Positions 7,801-16,721 of a stretch of 48,051 bases of DNA are shown piece by piece (position 1 is the first letter of the stretch; each line of letters begins with the position of its first letter). The stretch is from NCBI GenBank assembly GCA_902362595.1, contig CABIXF010000018.1, positions 22,018 through 70,068 on the forward strand. Direction: 5' to 3'. The notes under the pieces are model-generated. The model was not told where the DNA came from, did no database searches, and saw only the letters and a program-made list of their open reading frames with translations. The position numbers were made by a program, and so were the translations under genes. This DNA is from Bacteroidaceae bacterium. Lineage in GTDB: Bacteria > Bacteroidota > Bacteroidia > Bacteroidales > Bacteroidaceae.

Positions 7801-8356
7801 TACGGGAGATATGAAAGTAATCGGTAACAGTACTCCGAGATTTTTGTTTGGTTTGGACTTATATGCCAGTTGGAAGGGATTTGATATTAGAATGTTTTTC
7901 CAGGGCGTTATGAAGAGAGACTTCTGGCAAGGAAGTGGTTATCTCTTTGGAGCTAACAGTCGAGGAATGTGGAGTTCTTTCGGTATTTCGGATGTGCATG
8001 ATTACTTTAGAGATGAAAACACTTGGTCTGTAAAAGAAGGATACCAGACTGCCAACATTAATGCTTACCTTCCACGCCCATTGTATAACGACAAGAACTT
8101 GCAGACTCAGACAGGATATTTGCAGAATGCTGCTTATATCAGACTGAAGAACCTGCAAATCGGATATACTTTGCCTAAATCAGTAGTTTCTAAGATTGGA
8201 ATTCAAGATTTGAGAATTTACTTCTCTGGAGAGAATTTGTGGACGGGAACAAGTCTGGTAAAACAGTTTGACCCAGAAACTATCTCTAGTGGTGTAGGAG
8301 GTATTGGGTATCCTTTGTCTAGAACATTATCTTGTGGTTTAAATGTTTCATTTTAA
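4880..8356 (+). CDS. SusC-like TonB-dependent outer-membrane transporter with STN signalling domain (PUL1)
   Basis: The 1158-residue protein has a signal peptide (1-23) and an STN domain at about 25-95 (VSLKMNNVPVKKAIAELQTK). A carboxypeptidase-regulatory-like beta-sandwich spans about 110-183 (VTGVVKDVSGEPIIGATVIE), followed by the SusC box MDEVVVVGFGTQKK (187-200). The plug follows at about 200-315 with LKDAAASSIYGSRAPFGVIL, and the rest is beta-barrel ending in an aromatic residue (LNVSF). The STN domain marks it as a transducing receptor, which fits the FecI/FecR pair immediately upstream. With the SusD partner 12 bp downstream it should import an oligosaccharide across the outer membrane, powered by TonB. 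The substrate is not evident; the fucosidase nearby hints at a fucosylated glycan. Confidence 0.97.
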   Translation: MNYRKKAMLMAGALLCLNLSIYSQSVSLKMNNVPVKKAIAELQTKSGYSFVYIAGDLDTDCMVSVNANELKDAVNQILKGQNVSYEIQGKNIVVKKVNQQQPVSGKKKKVTGVVKDVSGEPIIGATVIEKGTTNGTVTDFDGKYTLDLSENGILSISYIGYKSQEFASSQIKSGTLSVTLKEDTEVMDEVVVVGFGTQKKVNLTGSVSVVDDKELQNRPVTNASQALQGVVPGLQITQSSGDLNSAPSINIRGVSTIGEGSSGSPLVLIDGMEGDLNSLNPQDIASISVLKDAAASSIYGSRAPFGVILVTTKSGSTGGKTRFNYNNSFRWATPIRMTHSMNSVDFGSWVNDANTNGGGGIYFSKERMDKIVAFRNAKPYGPGTRITEDGTILYGIPAKADGYWEDGFAEGIDDVDWFTAIFKTWTFSQEHNLSVNGGNEKLNYYVSLNYLGQGGFMNLADDGLDRYNGTAKISSKIADWLQMNYTMRFTREDYLRPTGLNDALYDAMGWPVLSLYDANGYYYSTPSPSLGIAEGGKTTQQTDNIYHQLGFLIEPIKNWKTHIDLNYRIKNQNEHVDKQMLYNHDVNGNPYVYDKTSYVSESNLKENYFNVNIYSDYTFSVNDVHNLHVMVGFQAENLNQKYYSLLRNGIMFPGKPDVDLTTGLDYDGNPVTPEVSGYRNSWSTAGFFGRFNYNYNDKYLFEANLRYDGTSRFQKGNQWKLFPSFSLGWNIAREEFFEPLSSVIGTLKLRGSYGTLGNQNTTNWYQTYQTMVVGSANGEWMMNGRRPNTATVPGLVSPLLTWETIESYNIGLDWGLLSNRLTGSFEYYVRNTKNMIGNAPELPAILGTAVPVTNNTDLRTKGWEFSIGWNDLLGNGFSYGAKFNLSDARSFITRYPNNPTKSISTYIEGREINEIWGYVTKGLARTDAQMTEHLQSLPNGGQDALGSDWRAGDIMYADIDGDGKISSGSGRLGDTGDMKVIGNSTPRFLFGLDLYASWKGFDIRMFFQGVMKRDFWQGSGYLFGANSRGMWSSFGISDVHDYFRDENTWSVKEGYQTANINAYLPRPLYNDKNLQTQTGYLQNAAYIRLKNLQIGYTLPKSVVSKIGIQDLRIYFSGENLWTGTSLVKQFDPETISSGVGGIGYPLSRTLSCGLNVSF

Positions 8357-8368
8357 TAGTATCTTATT

Positions 8369-10393
8369 ATGAATAAAAATATAATCTTATGTTGTATTGC
8401 TGCAGCATCAACATTAATGCTTAGCTCATGTGAAGATTTCTTGGATAAGGAGCCGCTGTCTTCTGTTGTTCCAACAGAATATTACAAGGATGAGGCACAG
8501 ATTCAGGCTGCTGTGAATCAGCTTTATACTGCGGTATTGCCTTCTCACACTAATTGGAGTTTTGGTATTTTTGGTTTGGATAGTGGTACGGATAATCAGG
8601 TTGGATTTGACCCGGAGATAAAATATACAAAAGGTCAGTGGAAAGTAGCACTGGAAAATGACAACTGGAATTGGGAAAATATACATAATATAAATTATTC
8701 ATTGAAACAGTCACTCACTAATTATAATAATAAAGAGGTGACTGGTTCTGAGAAGAATATCCGTCAATATATTGGTGAATTGTATTTTTTAAGAGCCTAT
8801 GCATATTTTACCATGTTGCAGAAATGGGGAGATTTGCCTATTATAAAAGAAGATTTGCCTTTGGATGAGGAATACCTAATCAGTATGAATAAGCGTTCTC
8901 CAAGAAACGAGGTGGCTAGGTTTATTTTAGAGGATTTGGGGTATGCGGTAGAATACATGAGTGATAATTTTGATGCTCGTAAAAATCGTATATCTCCAGA
9001 TGTAGCGAAACTGTTGGAATCTAGAGTCGCTTTATTTGAAGCTTCTTGGTTGGAAAACTTTAAAGGTACAGCGTTTGTGCCGAATGGAGAAGGATGGCCT
9101 GGTAAATCGAAAGACTACAATGCAGATTATGAATATCCGTCGGGCTCGATAGACAAGGAAATTGAGTATTTCCTACAAACAGCTGTTACCAGTGCAGAAG
9201 CTGTGGCCGAGAAATATAAGAATAATCTGACTAAGAATACGGGAGAAGTTCCACAATCAGAAACGGATCCGGACAATCCTTATTTCAGTATGTTTGGAAA
9301 TACTGATATGTCTACTTATCCAGATGTTCTGCTATGGCGTGAATATAGCAAAGGACTCGGGATAGTAAATAATGTGGAAGTTGGCATTCAGCATGGAAAT
9401 AATGGGGTAGGATTGACTAGAAGTATGATAGAGTCTTTTGTTATGAAGGATGGAAAACCGCATTATGCCTCTCATACTGGCTTTGTTTATAATGATGAAA
9501 CGTTGGCAAATATTAGAGAGAATGCTGATCCTAGATTAAAAATATTCTTGAAGGAGCCTAATCAGAAAAATTTGTTTAAGAATATGACTTCTCAGGAAAC
9601 TCATGGAGTGGAAGTGGAACCTTATCCAGATATTACGAATATGAATGCGGAAAAAGGTTATAGCACTGGATATACCATTCGAAAGGGAGGTACGTTTGAT
9701 AAGGATTTGTGTGGAAATGGTAATGGATATACAGGGGCTGTAGTGTTTAGAGCCACAGAAGCTTTGTTGAATTATATGGAGGCTGAGTATTTGTTGACAA
9801 AAAATCTGGCTTCAGGGAAAATCCTAGAATATTGGAATTTGGTTCGGGAAGCGGCTGGATTTAGTGATGTAGCAGCTGATCCGTATACCATGATTAATGC
9901 CACAGAAATGGATAAAGAAACTTTAGATTGGGGAGCTTATACAGCAGGCCATTTGTTGCAAGATAGAAATTTGTATAATATTCGTCGCGAACGTCGTTGT
10001 GAGTTAATGGCCGAAGGATTACGTTGGATGGATTTGATACGTTGGAGATCAATGGATCAGATGATAAGCAAACCTTATCATGTGGAAGGTTTTCATTTGT
10101 GGAACACTCCAATGCAGAGCTGGTATGCTGCGGAAAATTTAGTAGATGATGGTTCTTCTTCAGCTACAGTTTCAAATGTGAGTCTTAGTGAATATTTGAG
10201 ACCTTTTGAAAAGAATATGACGTCTGGTAACTTATATCGTGATGGTTTCGTTTGGTTTATGGCTCATTATCTTGAACCTCTTCCAATAAAACAATTCCAG
10301 TTGACTTCTTCAGATCGAGTTACTGTTGAACAGTCTACTTTGTACCAAAATCCGTATTGGCCGTTGAAGGCAGATTCTCCAGCAGAACAGTAA
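8369..10393 (+). CDS. SusD-like (RagB/SusD) surface glycan-binding lipoprotein (PUL1)
   Basis: The 674-residue protein has a lipoprotein signal ending LSSC (C21), followed by the SusD hallmark EDFLDKEPLSSVVPTEYY. TPR-like helical regions include YIGELYFLRAYAYFTMLQKW (about 130-150) and the family C-terminal signature NIRRERRCELMAEGLRWMDL (about 540-560). Acidic residues just after the cysteine fit surface export. It caps the SusC barrel and delivers glycan to it. It starts 12 bp after susC and is followed by a terminator at 10428-10465, so susC and susD form the end of this transcription unit. At 674 residues it is longer than many SusD proteins. Confidence 0.96.
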   Translation: MNKNIILCCIAAASTLMLSSCEDFLDKEPLSSVVPTEYYKDEAQIQAAVNQLYTAVLPSHTNWSFGIFGLDSGTDNQVGFDPEIKYTKGQWKVALENDNWNWENIHNINYSLKQSLTNYNNKEVTGSEKNIRQYIGELYFLRAYAYFTMLQKWGDLPIIKEDLPLDEEYLISMNKRSPRNEVARFILEDLGYAVEYMSDNFDARKNRISPDVAKLLESRVALFEASWLENFKGTAFVPNGEGWPGKSKDYNADYEYPSGSIDKEIEYFLQTAVTSAEAVAEKYKNNLTKNTGEVPQSETDPDNPYFSMFGNTDMSTYPDVLLWREYSKGLGIVNNVEVGIQHGNNGVGLTRSMIESFVMKDGKPHYASHTGFVYNDETLANIRENADPRLKIFLKEPNQKNLFKNMTSQETHGVEVEPYPDITNMNAEKGYSTGYTIRKGGTFDKDLCGNGNGYTGAVVFRATEALLNYMEAEYLLTKNLASGKILEYWNLVREAAGFSDVAADPYTMINATEMDKETLDWGAYTAGHLLQDRNLYNIRRERRCELMAEGLRWMDLIRWRSMDQMISKPYHVEGFHLWNTPMQSWYAAENLVDDGSSSATVSNVSLSEYLRPFEKNMTSGNLYRDGFVWFMAHYLEPLPIKQFQLTSSDRVTVEQSTLYQNPYWPLKADSPAEQ

Positions 10394-10427
10394 GACTGGC
10401 AGAATTGTCTTAAAAGAACGTAAGGAT

Positions 10428-10465
10428 AGGGCCGATTAGCATTGTAAGCTGGTCGGCCTTTTATT
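10428..10465 (+). terminator. Intrinsic terminator after susD (PUL1)
   Basis: GGCCGA (10430-10435) plus AGC (10438-10440) pair with GCT (10448-10450) plus TCGGCC (10453-10458), with a TT/GG internal loop. TTTTATTTCTT follows. It lies 35 bp past the susD stop and separates susCD from the fucosidase gene. Confidence 0.8.
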
Positions 10466-10632
10466 TCTTAGAAGTTGAGATTTTTTTGATAAGTATCGAT
10501 TTCCTCCTATAATCCCACATTTTCATCCTATCTTATTTCGAGGTTTTCTATCTACATTTGTTTTTGTAAATCGAATCACGGGATTATCCGAAAAAAACGA
10601 ATCGTAAATTCTTAGAAAACAAAAAAATAGGC

Positions 10633-12393
10633 ATGAATCAATTTGTATTATTAAGCTGTTTGTGGCTGGGAGCCTGTGCAACGGCTTTTTCTCAGCAGAC
10701 CAGTGGGGTGAACTATCAGTTGGAACCCATGCCGTCGGTGCGTAAGCCACTGCCGGAGAACTCTGTTCCGATGGGGGACAGCCAGACATTTGAGGAAGTA
10801 AAACTGAATTTACCAATTACCGCCGGGCCGTATGAACCCACGTGGGCATCGATAGAGTCCAACTATCCGGGTACACCCGAATGGTTGCGGGATTCCAAGT
10901 TCGGAATATGGATTCATTTCGGACCGCAGTCGGCTGGAGAGAGTGGCGACTGGTATGCCCGCAAAATGTATGTGGAAGGAACGCCGGCTTACGAGAACCA
11001 TCTGAAAAACTATGGGCATCCTTCGGAAGTGGGCTACAAGGAGGTGCTACGCGACTGGAACCCGAAGAAGTTCAATCCCAAAGAATTAGTGGATATTTAC
11101 AAGGATGCCGGCGCACGGTTTTTGATTATTCAGGGAGTACACCATGACCAGTTTGACTTATGGAACTCCAAATATCAGGCTTGGAATGCTACCCGCCTGG
11201 GACCGAAACGGGACTTGATTGGTGAGTGGGAGAAAGCGGCAAGAGAAGCGGGTATCCGTTTCGGACTCACTTTCCATCATGAATACTCCTGGTGGTGGTG
11301 GCAGACGGCTTTCCAGTGTGACACGAAGGGTGAAAAGAAGGGAGTGCCTTACGATGGGAACCTGACCTTGGCTGACGGAAAAGGAAAATGGTGGGAAGGA
11401 CTGGACCCCAGATATCTTTACGGCATCAATCTGAGAGAGTATGAAACGGTGGCTGAGGCAGCCAATTCCCGTTGGTCTCCTCCCAAGGCAGGTATTTTTA
11501 GCGGGCATCTGGCGTATGCGGAATGGTATGCGAAATGGTGGGCCTTGCGCATGATGGATGCCGTGGATAAATATAACCCGGATTTCATTTATACCGATGG
11601 TACGGACCAGCAGCCTTTCAGTGGTTCCGGTACGGGTACGGGGTATAAGTGTGATGCCATGCAGCGGGTGATTGCGGATTTCTATAACAAAACTTTGGCT
11701 CGTCGTGGAAAGGTGGATGTGTTCAGCATCGTGAAGTTCCGCAAGCAGACGAACGGTACGGTGAATACGTGTGAATCAGGAATTCCTGAGAATATCAAGA
11801 CCGACCAGGCTTGGATTGCAGAAACCCCGGTAGGCGACTGGTTCTATGGCCCGAATTTCGTGTACAGTTCGGATGCGATGATACGTTACCTGTTGGAGAT
11901 TGTGGCACGTGACGGCTCGGTAGGGGTATCTATTCCGTTGCGTCCCGACGGCTCATTGGATGAAGGCTGCGTGAAGATGCTGAAAGAGGTCGGCCAATGG
12001 ATACGGGTGAACGGACAAGGTATTTACGGCAGTTCAGCCTGGCGTGTATTGGGTGAAGGAAAAGACGGTAAGCTGAATGTGTTGCCGGGTGGATTCATCG
12101 GGGGCAGTCAGGCTAATCATATCTTCTATTCTACGGATTTCCGTTTTACGGTAGGAAAAGACAAGGCCTTGTATGCCTGGTGCATGACGGTGCCGAAACC
12201 GGGAGAGACTTTGAAGATTGTGTCTTTGGGTACGAACTCCACAGTGGAAAAGAAGCAGGTGACTTCGGTGGAACTGTTGGGTATGGAAGGTGATAAAATA
12301 GAATGGAAACAGGAGGCAGACGGATTGCGTATTGTGTATCCGGAGTCTGCTTCTTTGAAGACGGCTGTCGGATTCCGGGTTGTATGTGAATGA
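10633..12393 (+). CDS. GH29 alpha-L-fucosidase, secreted
   Basis: The 586-residue protein has an N-terminal export signal; AFSQQ near residue 20 looks like a signal peptidase I site, though LGAC (12-15) is a possible lipobox. The GH29 (beta/alpha)8 barrel starts near residue 75 (GTPEWLRDSKFGIWIHFGPQ) and has the family motif GVHHDQFDLWNSKY (168-181). The likely nucleophile is D322 in NPDFIYTDG. A beta-sandwich C-terminal domain follows from about 480. It should remove alpha-linked fucose from glycan ends in the periplasm or at the surface. It sits 239 bp after susD, beyond a terminator, with a candidate -7 box TACATTTG at 10553-10560. It may act with PUL1 but have its own transcript. The linkage preference cannot be told. 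Confidence 0.93.
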   Translation: MNQFVLLSCLWLGACATAFSQQTSGVNYQLEPMPSVRKPLPENSVPMGDSQTFEEVKLNLPITAGPYEPTWASIESNYPGTPEWLRDSKFGIWIHFGPQSAGESGDWYARKMYVEGTPAYENHLKNYGHPSEVGYKEVLRDWNPKKFNPKELVDIYKDAGARFLIIQGVHHDQFDLWNSKYQAWNATRLGPKRDLIGEWEKAAREAGIRFGLTFHHEYSWWWWQTAFQCDTKGEKKGVPYDGNLTLADGKGKWWEGLDPRYLYGINLREYETVAEAANSRWSPPKAGIFSGHLAYAEWYAKWWALRMMDAVDKYNPDFIYTDGTDQQPFSGSGTGTGYKCDAMQRVIADFYNKTLARRGKVDVFSIVKFRKQTNGTVNTCESGIPENIKTDQAWIAETPVGDWFYGPNFVYSSDAMIRYLLEIVARDGSVGVSIPLRPDGSLDEGCVKMLKEVGQWIRVNGQGIYGSSAWRVLGEGKDGKLNVLPGGFIGGSQANHIFYSTDFRFTVGKDKALYAWCMTVPKPGETLKIVSLGTNSTVEKKQVTSVELLGMEGDKIEWKQEADGLRIVYPESASLKTAVGFRVVCE

Positions 12394-12421
12394 AGATAGC
12401 GGTTAATAAAAGGCATGAAAC

Positions 12422-12455
12422 AAAAAATGCGGGATGTGAGCGTCCCGCATTTTTT
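12422..12455. terminator. Bidirectional intrinsic terminator between fucosidase and sulfotransferase genes
   Basis: AAAAAATGCGGGA at 12422-12434 and TCCCGCATTTTTT at 12443-12455 form a perfect 13-bp stem with an 8-nt loop. The A/T ends supply a T-tract on both strands. It lies between the convergent fucosidase (plus) and sulfotransferase (minus) genes and should stop both. Confidence 0.92.
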
Positions 12456-12476
12456 GTGATATATAGTCTGATAAGT

Positions 12477-13583
12477 TTACAACTTATACCCCCACTGCTC
12501 CAAGGCGAACGACCAGTTCTTTTCAACCAGTTCAACGGTTTCGGGCTTGTATTGGTATTTGTTTTTCTTGTACCCTTTCTTCTTGTTGACGTATGCTTCG
12601 ATGTCGGCACGGGCTTCGTCAAAGCCGGGAATTTGCAGCTTTTGGTAAATCTCTTGCGTCATATCGAAGGCGTTCTTTTCGTAATCCTCGAAACGGACTT
12701 CCACCAGATTGCCTTCCGGAATGAACTTCTTGTCGGCCTCGTATTTGTGATACAGCTTGGCGTAGACAGAAAGGATGTTGGCCTGTAGTTCTTCGTTGCT
12801 GATGTCCTGCAGTTTCAGTGGCTGGATGGTGTTGGTAAAGAAGCTGCGGGTCGATTCGAATACCGTGTACGGGTTACGCATCAGGTAGATGAACTTGGCG
12901 TTCGGGAACATCTTCACCAGCTCTTTCACGCGTCCGGTGTGTGGTGGGTTCTTGCTGAGGAACTGTGTGCCGTGGGTGTTCCACAAGGAAATCTTGATCA
13001 GTTTGGTGAAGGTTTCCTCAAACACTTTCAGTTCGGCATCGCTGATGTCATCGAACAACAGGTACTTGTCGGCATATTCCTGCATGTATTTCGGCAGGAA
13101 CCAGAAGTTGTAGTATGTGTAGGGCATCATGTTGGCCAAGGCAAACTCTTCTTCCTGCGGCAGGTCGACGGCCAGCTCCATGTTGTCGGTCGGACGCTTG
13201 TCCGGCATCAGCCAGCTCATGTTCTTCTTGAAGAAGGGCTGTCCCCACATCATCAGGTGCGGAAACACCGTCTGATAGGTGGTGTTGTAGCCAAAATGCT
13301 TGTCGCAGGAGAACACGTTGTGCATGAAGGTGGTTCCGCTGCGCCAATGTCCGAGGACGAACACAGGGTCGTGTTCCAGGGGCTTGTCGGCCAGCAGTTT
13401 TTCATACCGTTTGTCCTGTAAAGGAGCCAGTGTGGATAACAGACGGCAGACGGCCTTGGTCAGGCGGTATTTGCCTTTGTATGCCGGATCGATGGTACGT
13501 CCGGCAGTAATCTGGTTGAAAGTCTTCCAGTCGGCTCCCACAAGGGTATTGATGGGGAGTTTGTTAAATTCAAGTAGTCCCAT
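12477..13583 (-). CDS. PAPS-dependent sulfotransferase, related to the Bacteroides steroid/cholesterol sulfotransferase
   Basis: The 368-residue cytosolic protein has the 5'-phosphosulfate loop GHWRSGTTFMH (78-88), a segment FLSKNPPHTGRVKEL (208-222) and the 3'-phosphate-binding stretch LMRNPYTVFESTRSFF (234-249). These define a PAPS-dependent sulfotransferase. It closes an operon that makes PAPS (cysN is 52 bp upstream) and removes PAP. From memory, the B. thetaiotaomicron enzyme BT_0416 (BtSULT) sits in the same kind of cluster and sulfonates steroidal lipids such as cholesterol; orthology here is inferred from context and domain type, not checked by alignment. The acceptor could also be a surface glycan or lipid. 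It is complete, ending at the bidirectional terminator. Confidence 0.88.
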   Translation of the reverse strand: MGLLEFNKLPINTLVGADWKTFNQITAGRTIDPAYKGKYRLTKAVCRLLSTLAPLQDKRYEKLLADKPLEHDPVFVLGHWRSGTTFMHNVFSCDKHFGYNTTYQTVFPHLMMWGQPFFKKNMSWLMPDKRPTDNMELAVDLPQEEEFALANMMPYTYYNFWFLPKYMQEYADKYLLFDDISDAELKVFEETFTKLIKISLWNTHGTQFLSKNPPHTGRVKELVKMFPNAKFIYLMRNPYTVFESTRSFFTNTIQPLKLQDISNEELQANILSVYAKLYHKYEADKKFIPEGNLVEVRFEDYEKNAFDMTQEIYQKLQIPGFDEARADIEAYVNKKKGYKKNKYQYKPETVELVEKNWSFALEQWGYKL

Positions 13584-13635
13584 TTCTTTAATTGATAATT
13601 GGCAACTGAGAAACTCAGCTTGTCGATTTTAACTT

Positions 13636-15147
13636 TTAATTTTTAACTATTAATTCAATGGCGATACCCTGACGTTCCAGTTCCTTTACGGCACGTTCGA
13701 TGGCTTCGTAGTGTTCCGGACCGATGCCCAGTTTCGGCAGGTTGAGGACAGGCAGTTCCATCTGGTTGTGCATGTCTTTGTCGGCCACCTGGTTGATAAT
13801 CATTCCCACGGCACTGGTGTTGTTGGTAATCGGGTCAATCAGGATGAAGGCACCCGTAGCTTTGTTCTTGGTATAAGGGTCGAAGAACAGTTCCTTGGAA
13901 GAAGTCAGTACCACATGGGCAATCTGGTTGAGCTGCATGGGCACATCTTCCTTGGTCAGACGTCCGTTTTCCACAGACAGGTGTTCCATGGTGTTGATGT
14001 CTACCTTATACTTGATGCTGTCTACGCGGGTACGGCTGGTGTTAGTGGTCTGTTTCAGGAAGAAAGATTTCTCCATGTCCATCTTTTCTTCGTCCATCCA
14101 TACCAGCATGGCTTCGAAGTTGCGTCCGATCATTGGCATGTTGTCGGGGTGTACCAGCATTTCACCACGGGATACGTCGATTTCGTCTTCCAGGGTCAGG
14201 GTGACAGACATCGGCGGGAAGGCATAGTCGAGTTCTCCGTCGTAGGTCACGATGCTCTTGATGTGCGAACGCTTGCCGGAAGGAAGGGCTACTACCTCAT
14301 CACCTTTGTGTACCACGCCGGAAGCTACCTTTCCGCAGAAACCACGGAAGTCGAGATTCGGACGGAGTACGTACTGCACCGGATAGCGGAAGTCTTTCAG
14401 GTTGTGGTCGTTGCCGATGTGGACGGTTTCCAGGAATTCCAGCAGAGCCGGTCCTTCATACCACGGCGTACGGTCGGATTTTTCTACCACGTTGTCGCCT
14501 TCCAAGGCTGACAGCGGAATGCACTGTACGTCGGGGATACCCAGCGGAGTGATGAAGGCCATGTAGTCGGCTACAATCTTGTCGAACACTTCCTTCGAAT
14601 AGTCTACCAGGTCCATCTTGTTGACGGCCAGTACTACGTGCTTGATACCCAGCAAGGATACCAGATAGGTATGACGGCGGGTCTGGGTGATGACGCCGGT
14701 ACGGGCATCTACCAGGATGACGGCCAGGTTGGCAGTCGAACCGCCGGTAATCATGTTGCGGGTATATTGTTCGTGTCCCGGAGTGTCGGCAATGATGAAC
14801 TTACGGTTGTTGGTCGAGAAATAACGGTAAGCCACGTCGATGGTGATACCTTGTTCACGTTCGGCTTTCAGTCCGTCGAGCAGCAGGGCATAGTCGATGT
14901 GTTCACCGGCGTTACCCATACGCTTGCTGTCGCGTTCCAGGGCATCAAGCTGGTCTTCATACAATTTCTTACTGTCGAACAACAGACGTCCGATGAGGGT
15001 GGACTTTCCGTCGTCGACTGAACCTGCGGTCAGGAAACGGAGCAGGTCCTTTTGTTCGTCTTTTTTCAGGAATTCCTCGATAGACATCTTGCCTCTGGCT
15101 TCTCCTTCCATCGGGTTGCCTGATTTGCTTTTATCTAAATGTTCCAT
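13636..15147 (-). CDS. cysN: Sulfate adenylyltransferase subunit 1 (GTPase CysN)
   Basis: The 503-residue protein shows the translational-GTPase motifs: GSVDDGKST (42-50), [12 protein letters not shown] (121-132) and NKMD (176-179). Elongation-factor-like beta-barrels follow. It couples GTP hydrolysis to adenylyl transfer by CysD, making adenosine 5'-phosphosulfate (APS) from sulfate and ATP. It has no fused C-terminal APS kinase, which agrees with the separate cysC gene nearby. Its ATG lies 12 bp after the cysD stop, so the two are translated from one mRNA. In this operon the product feeds PAPS and sulfonation, since no APS/PAPS reductase gene is near. Confidence 0.97.
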   Translation of the reverse strand: MEHLDKSKSGNPMEGEARGKMSIEEFLKKDEQKDLLRFLTAGSVDDGKSTLIGRLLFDSKKLYEDQLDALERDSKRMGNAGEHIDYALLLDGLKAEREQGITIDVAYRYFSTNNRKFIIADTPGHEQYTRNMITGGSTANLAVILVDARTGVITQTRRHTYLVSLLGIKHVVLAVNKMDLVDYSKEVFDKIVADYMAFITPLGIPDVQCIPLSALEGDNVVEKSDRTPWYEGPALLEFLETVHIGNDHNLKDFRYPVQYVLRPNLDFRGFCGKVASGVVHKGDEVVALPSGKRSHIKSIVTYDGELDYAFPPMSVTLTLEDEIDVSRGEMLVHPDNMPMIGRNFEAMLVWMDEEKMDMEKSFFLKQTTNTSRTRVDSIKYKVDINTMEHLSVENGRLTKEDVPMQLNQIAHVVLTSSKELFFDPYTKNKATGAFILIDPITNNTSAVGMIINQVADKDMHNQMELPVLNLPKLGIGPEHYEAIERAVKELERQGIAIELIVKN

Positions 15148-15159
15148 GTCGTTACGTAA

Positions 15160-16071
15160 TTAAAAATATCCTTCACGTTTCTTTTGTTCCATACTGGCTT
15201 CCTGGTCGAAGTCGATGACACGGGTCGTGCGTTCACTTTTGGTGGTGGTCATCATTTCCTCCACAATCTTTTCGATGGTGTCGGCTTCGCTTTCAATGGC
15301 GCCTGTCAGCGGCCAGCATCCCAGGGTGCGGAAACGGATTTTCTTCATTTCAATCTTGTCGCGGTATTTTTCCGGCAGGCGGTCGTCATCGGGCATAATC
15401 AGCTGTCCGTCGATGTTGACCACCGGACGTACCTTGGCGAAATACAGCGGTACGATGGGGATATTTTCCAGACGGATGTACTGCCAGATGTCCAGTTCGG
15501 TCCAGTTGCTCAACGGGAACACACGGATGCTTTCTCCTTTGCGGATGCGGGCATTGTAGATGTCCCAAAGTTCCGGACGCTGGTTCTTGGGGTCCCACTG
15601 GTGGAACTCGTTACGGAAAGAGAAGATACGTTCCTTGGCACGTGATTTCTCTTCGTCGCGGCGTGCGCCTCCGAAGGCTGCGTCGAACTTGTATTTGTCG
15701 AGGGCGTGCAGCAGGGCCTGTGTTTTCATCAGGTCGGTGTGTACCTTACTTCCGTGAGTGAAGGGGCCTACGCCTGCGCGGAAGGCTTCCATATTGCTTT
15801 CCACAATCAGGTTCCAGCCGTATTTTTTAGCGTATTCATCGCGGAACTGAATCATTTCCTTGAATTTCCATTTGGAATCGATGTGCATCAGTGGAAAAGG
15901 TACTTTTCCCGGAGCGAAGGCTTTTTCTGCCAGACGGACCATGACGGATGAGTCTTTTCCGATGCTGTAGAGCATCACCGGATTCTCAAATTCGGCAGCC
16001 ACCTCACGGATGATGTGAATGGACTCGGCTTCGAGTTCTTTTAAGTGGCTCAATTTGTATTCTTCTTGCAT
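15160..16071 (-). CDS. cysD: Sulfate adenylyltransferase subunit 2 (CysD)
   Basis: The 303-residue protein belongs to the PP-loop ATP pyrophosphatase superfamily, with the SIGKDSSVM loop at 36-44. Further conserved parts are [20 protein letters not shown] and the C-terminal [20 protein letters not shown] typical of CysD. With CysN it makes APS from ATP and sulfate. It lies 13 bp after cysC and 12 bp before cysN on the minus strand. Length is normal for the family and the start ATG leads directly into the conserved N-terminus ([19 protein letters not shown]). Confidence 0.97.
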   Translation of the reverse strand: MQEEYKLSHLKELEAESIHIIREVAAEFENPVMLYSIGKDSSVMVRLAEKAFAPGKVPFPLMHIDSKWKFKEMIQFRDEYAKKYGWNLIVESNMEAFRAGVGPFTHGSKVHTDLMKTQALLHALDKYKFDAAFGGARRDEEKSRAKERIFSFRNEFHQWDPKNQRPELWDIYNARIRKGESIRVFPLSNWTELDIWQYIRLENIPIVPLYFAKVRPVVNIDGQLIMPDDDRLPEKYRDKIEMKKIRFRTLGCWPLTGAIESEADTIEKIVEEMMTTTKSERTTRVIDFDQEASMEQKKREGYF

Positions 16072-16084
16072 GGCTATATAATGT

Positions 16085-16696
16085 TTATTTTTTAGTGACT
16101 TTGGGAAGAATCAGGTCGAGCAGCTGGTCGACAGATTCTTTAAGGGATAATTTCGATGTGTCGAGCGAAAGAGCCGGATGAGCCGGAGCTTCGAACGGAG
16201 CAGAGATACCGGTGAAGTTCTTGATTTCTCCACGGCGTGCCTTGGCGTACAAGCCTTTTACGTCACGACGTTCGCATTCTTCTAACGGCGTGCTGACGTA
16301 GATTTCTAAGAAATCTTCTTTTCCGATAATTCCGGCAGCCATTTCACGTATTTCATTGTTGGGACTGATGAAAGCGGCCAGAGTGATGATGCCGGTATCG
16401 ACAAACAGCTTACCGACTTCTGCAATGCGGCGAATGTTTTCTACACGGTCTTCTGCCGAGAATCCTAAGTTGTTGTTGATGCCGCTGCGGATGTTATCGC
16501 CATCCAGGATACGGCATAGCAGGCCGCGTTGCTGCAGTTCACGTTCCAGAGCAATGGCGATGGTACTTTTTCCGGAACCGCTCAGTCCGGTAAACCAGAT
16601 CATGAGTCCGTGTTGTTTCAGCAATTCTTCTTTGTCGGCACGCCCTAACATGCGGTCGAATATCGGATAGATATGATTTGTTTCTTGGTTGTTCAT
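16085..16696 (-). CDS. cysC: Adenylyl-sulfate (APS) kinase CysC
   Basis: The 203-residue protein has the Walker A loop GLSGSGKST (37-45), the APS-binding stretch [18 protein letters not shown] and the motif FISPNNEIR. It phosphorylates APS to PAPS, the activated sulfonate donor. It stands alone, unlike the CysN-CysC fusions of some bacteria. The gene is 25 bp after the SLC13 transporter gene and 13 bp before cysD, in the same direction, so it is part of one operon. PAPS made here is available to the sulfotransferase encoded at the operon end. Confidence 0.96.
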   Translation of the reverse strand: MNNQETNHIYPIFDRMLGRADKEELLKQHGLMIWFTGLSGSGKSTIAIALERELQQRGLLCRILDGDNIRSGINNNLGFSAEDRVENIRRIAEVGKLFVDTGIITLAAFISPNNEIREMAAGIIGKEDFLEIYVSTPLEECERRDVKGLYAKARRGEIKNFTGISAPFEAPAHPALSLDTSKLSLKESVDQLLDLILPKVTKK

Positions 16697-16721
16697 ATTT
16701 TAAAGCGTATTTAAATCAGTT

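Noticed and set aside
13711..14511. 266-codon plus-strand open frame opposite cysN
   Set aside because: It is the antisense shadow of cysN, with a His/Val-rich composition typical of such shadows.
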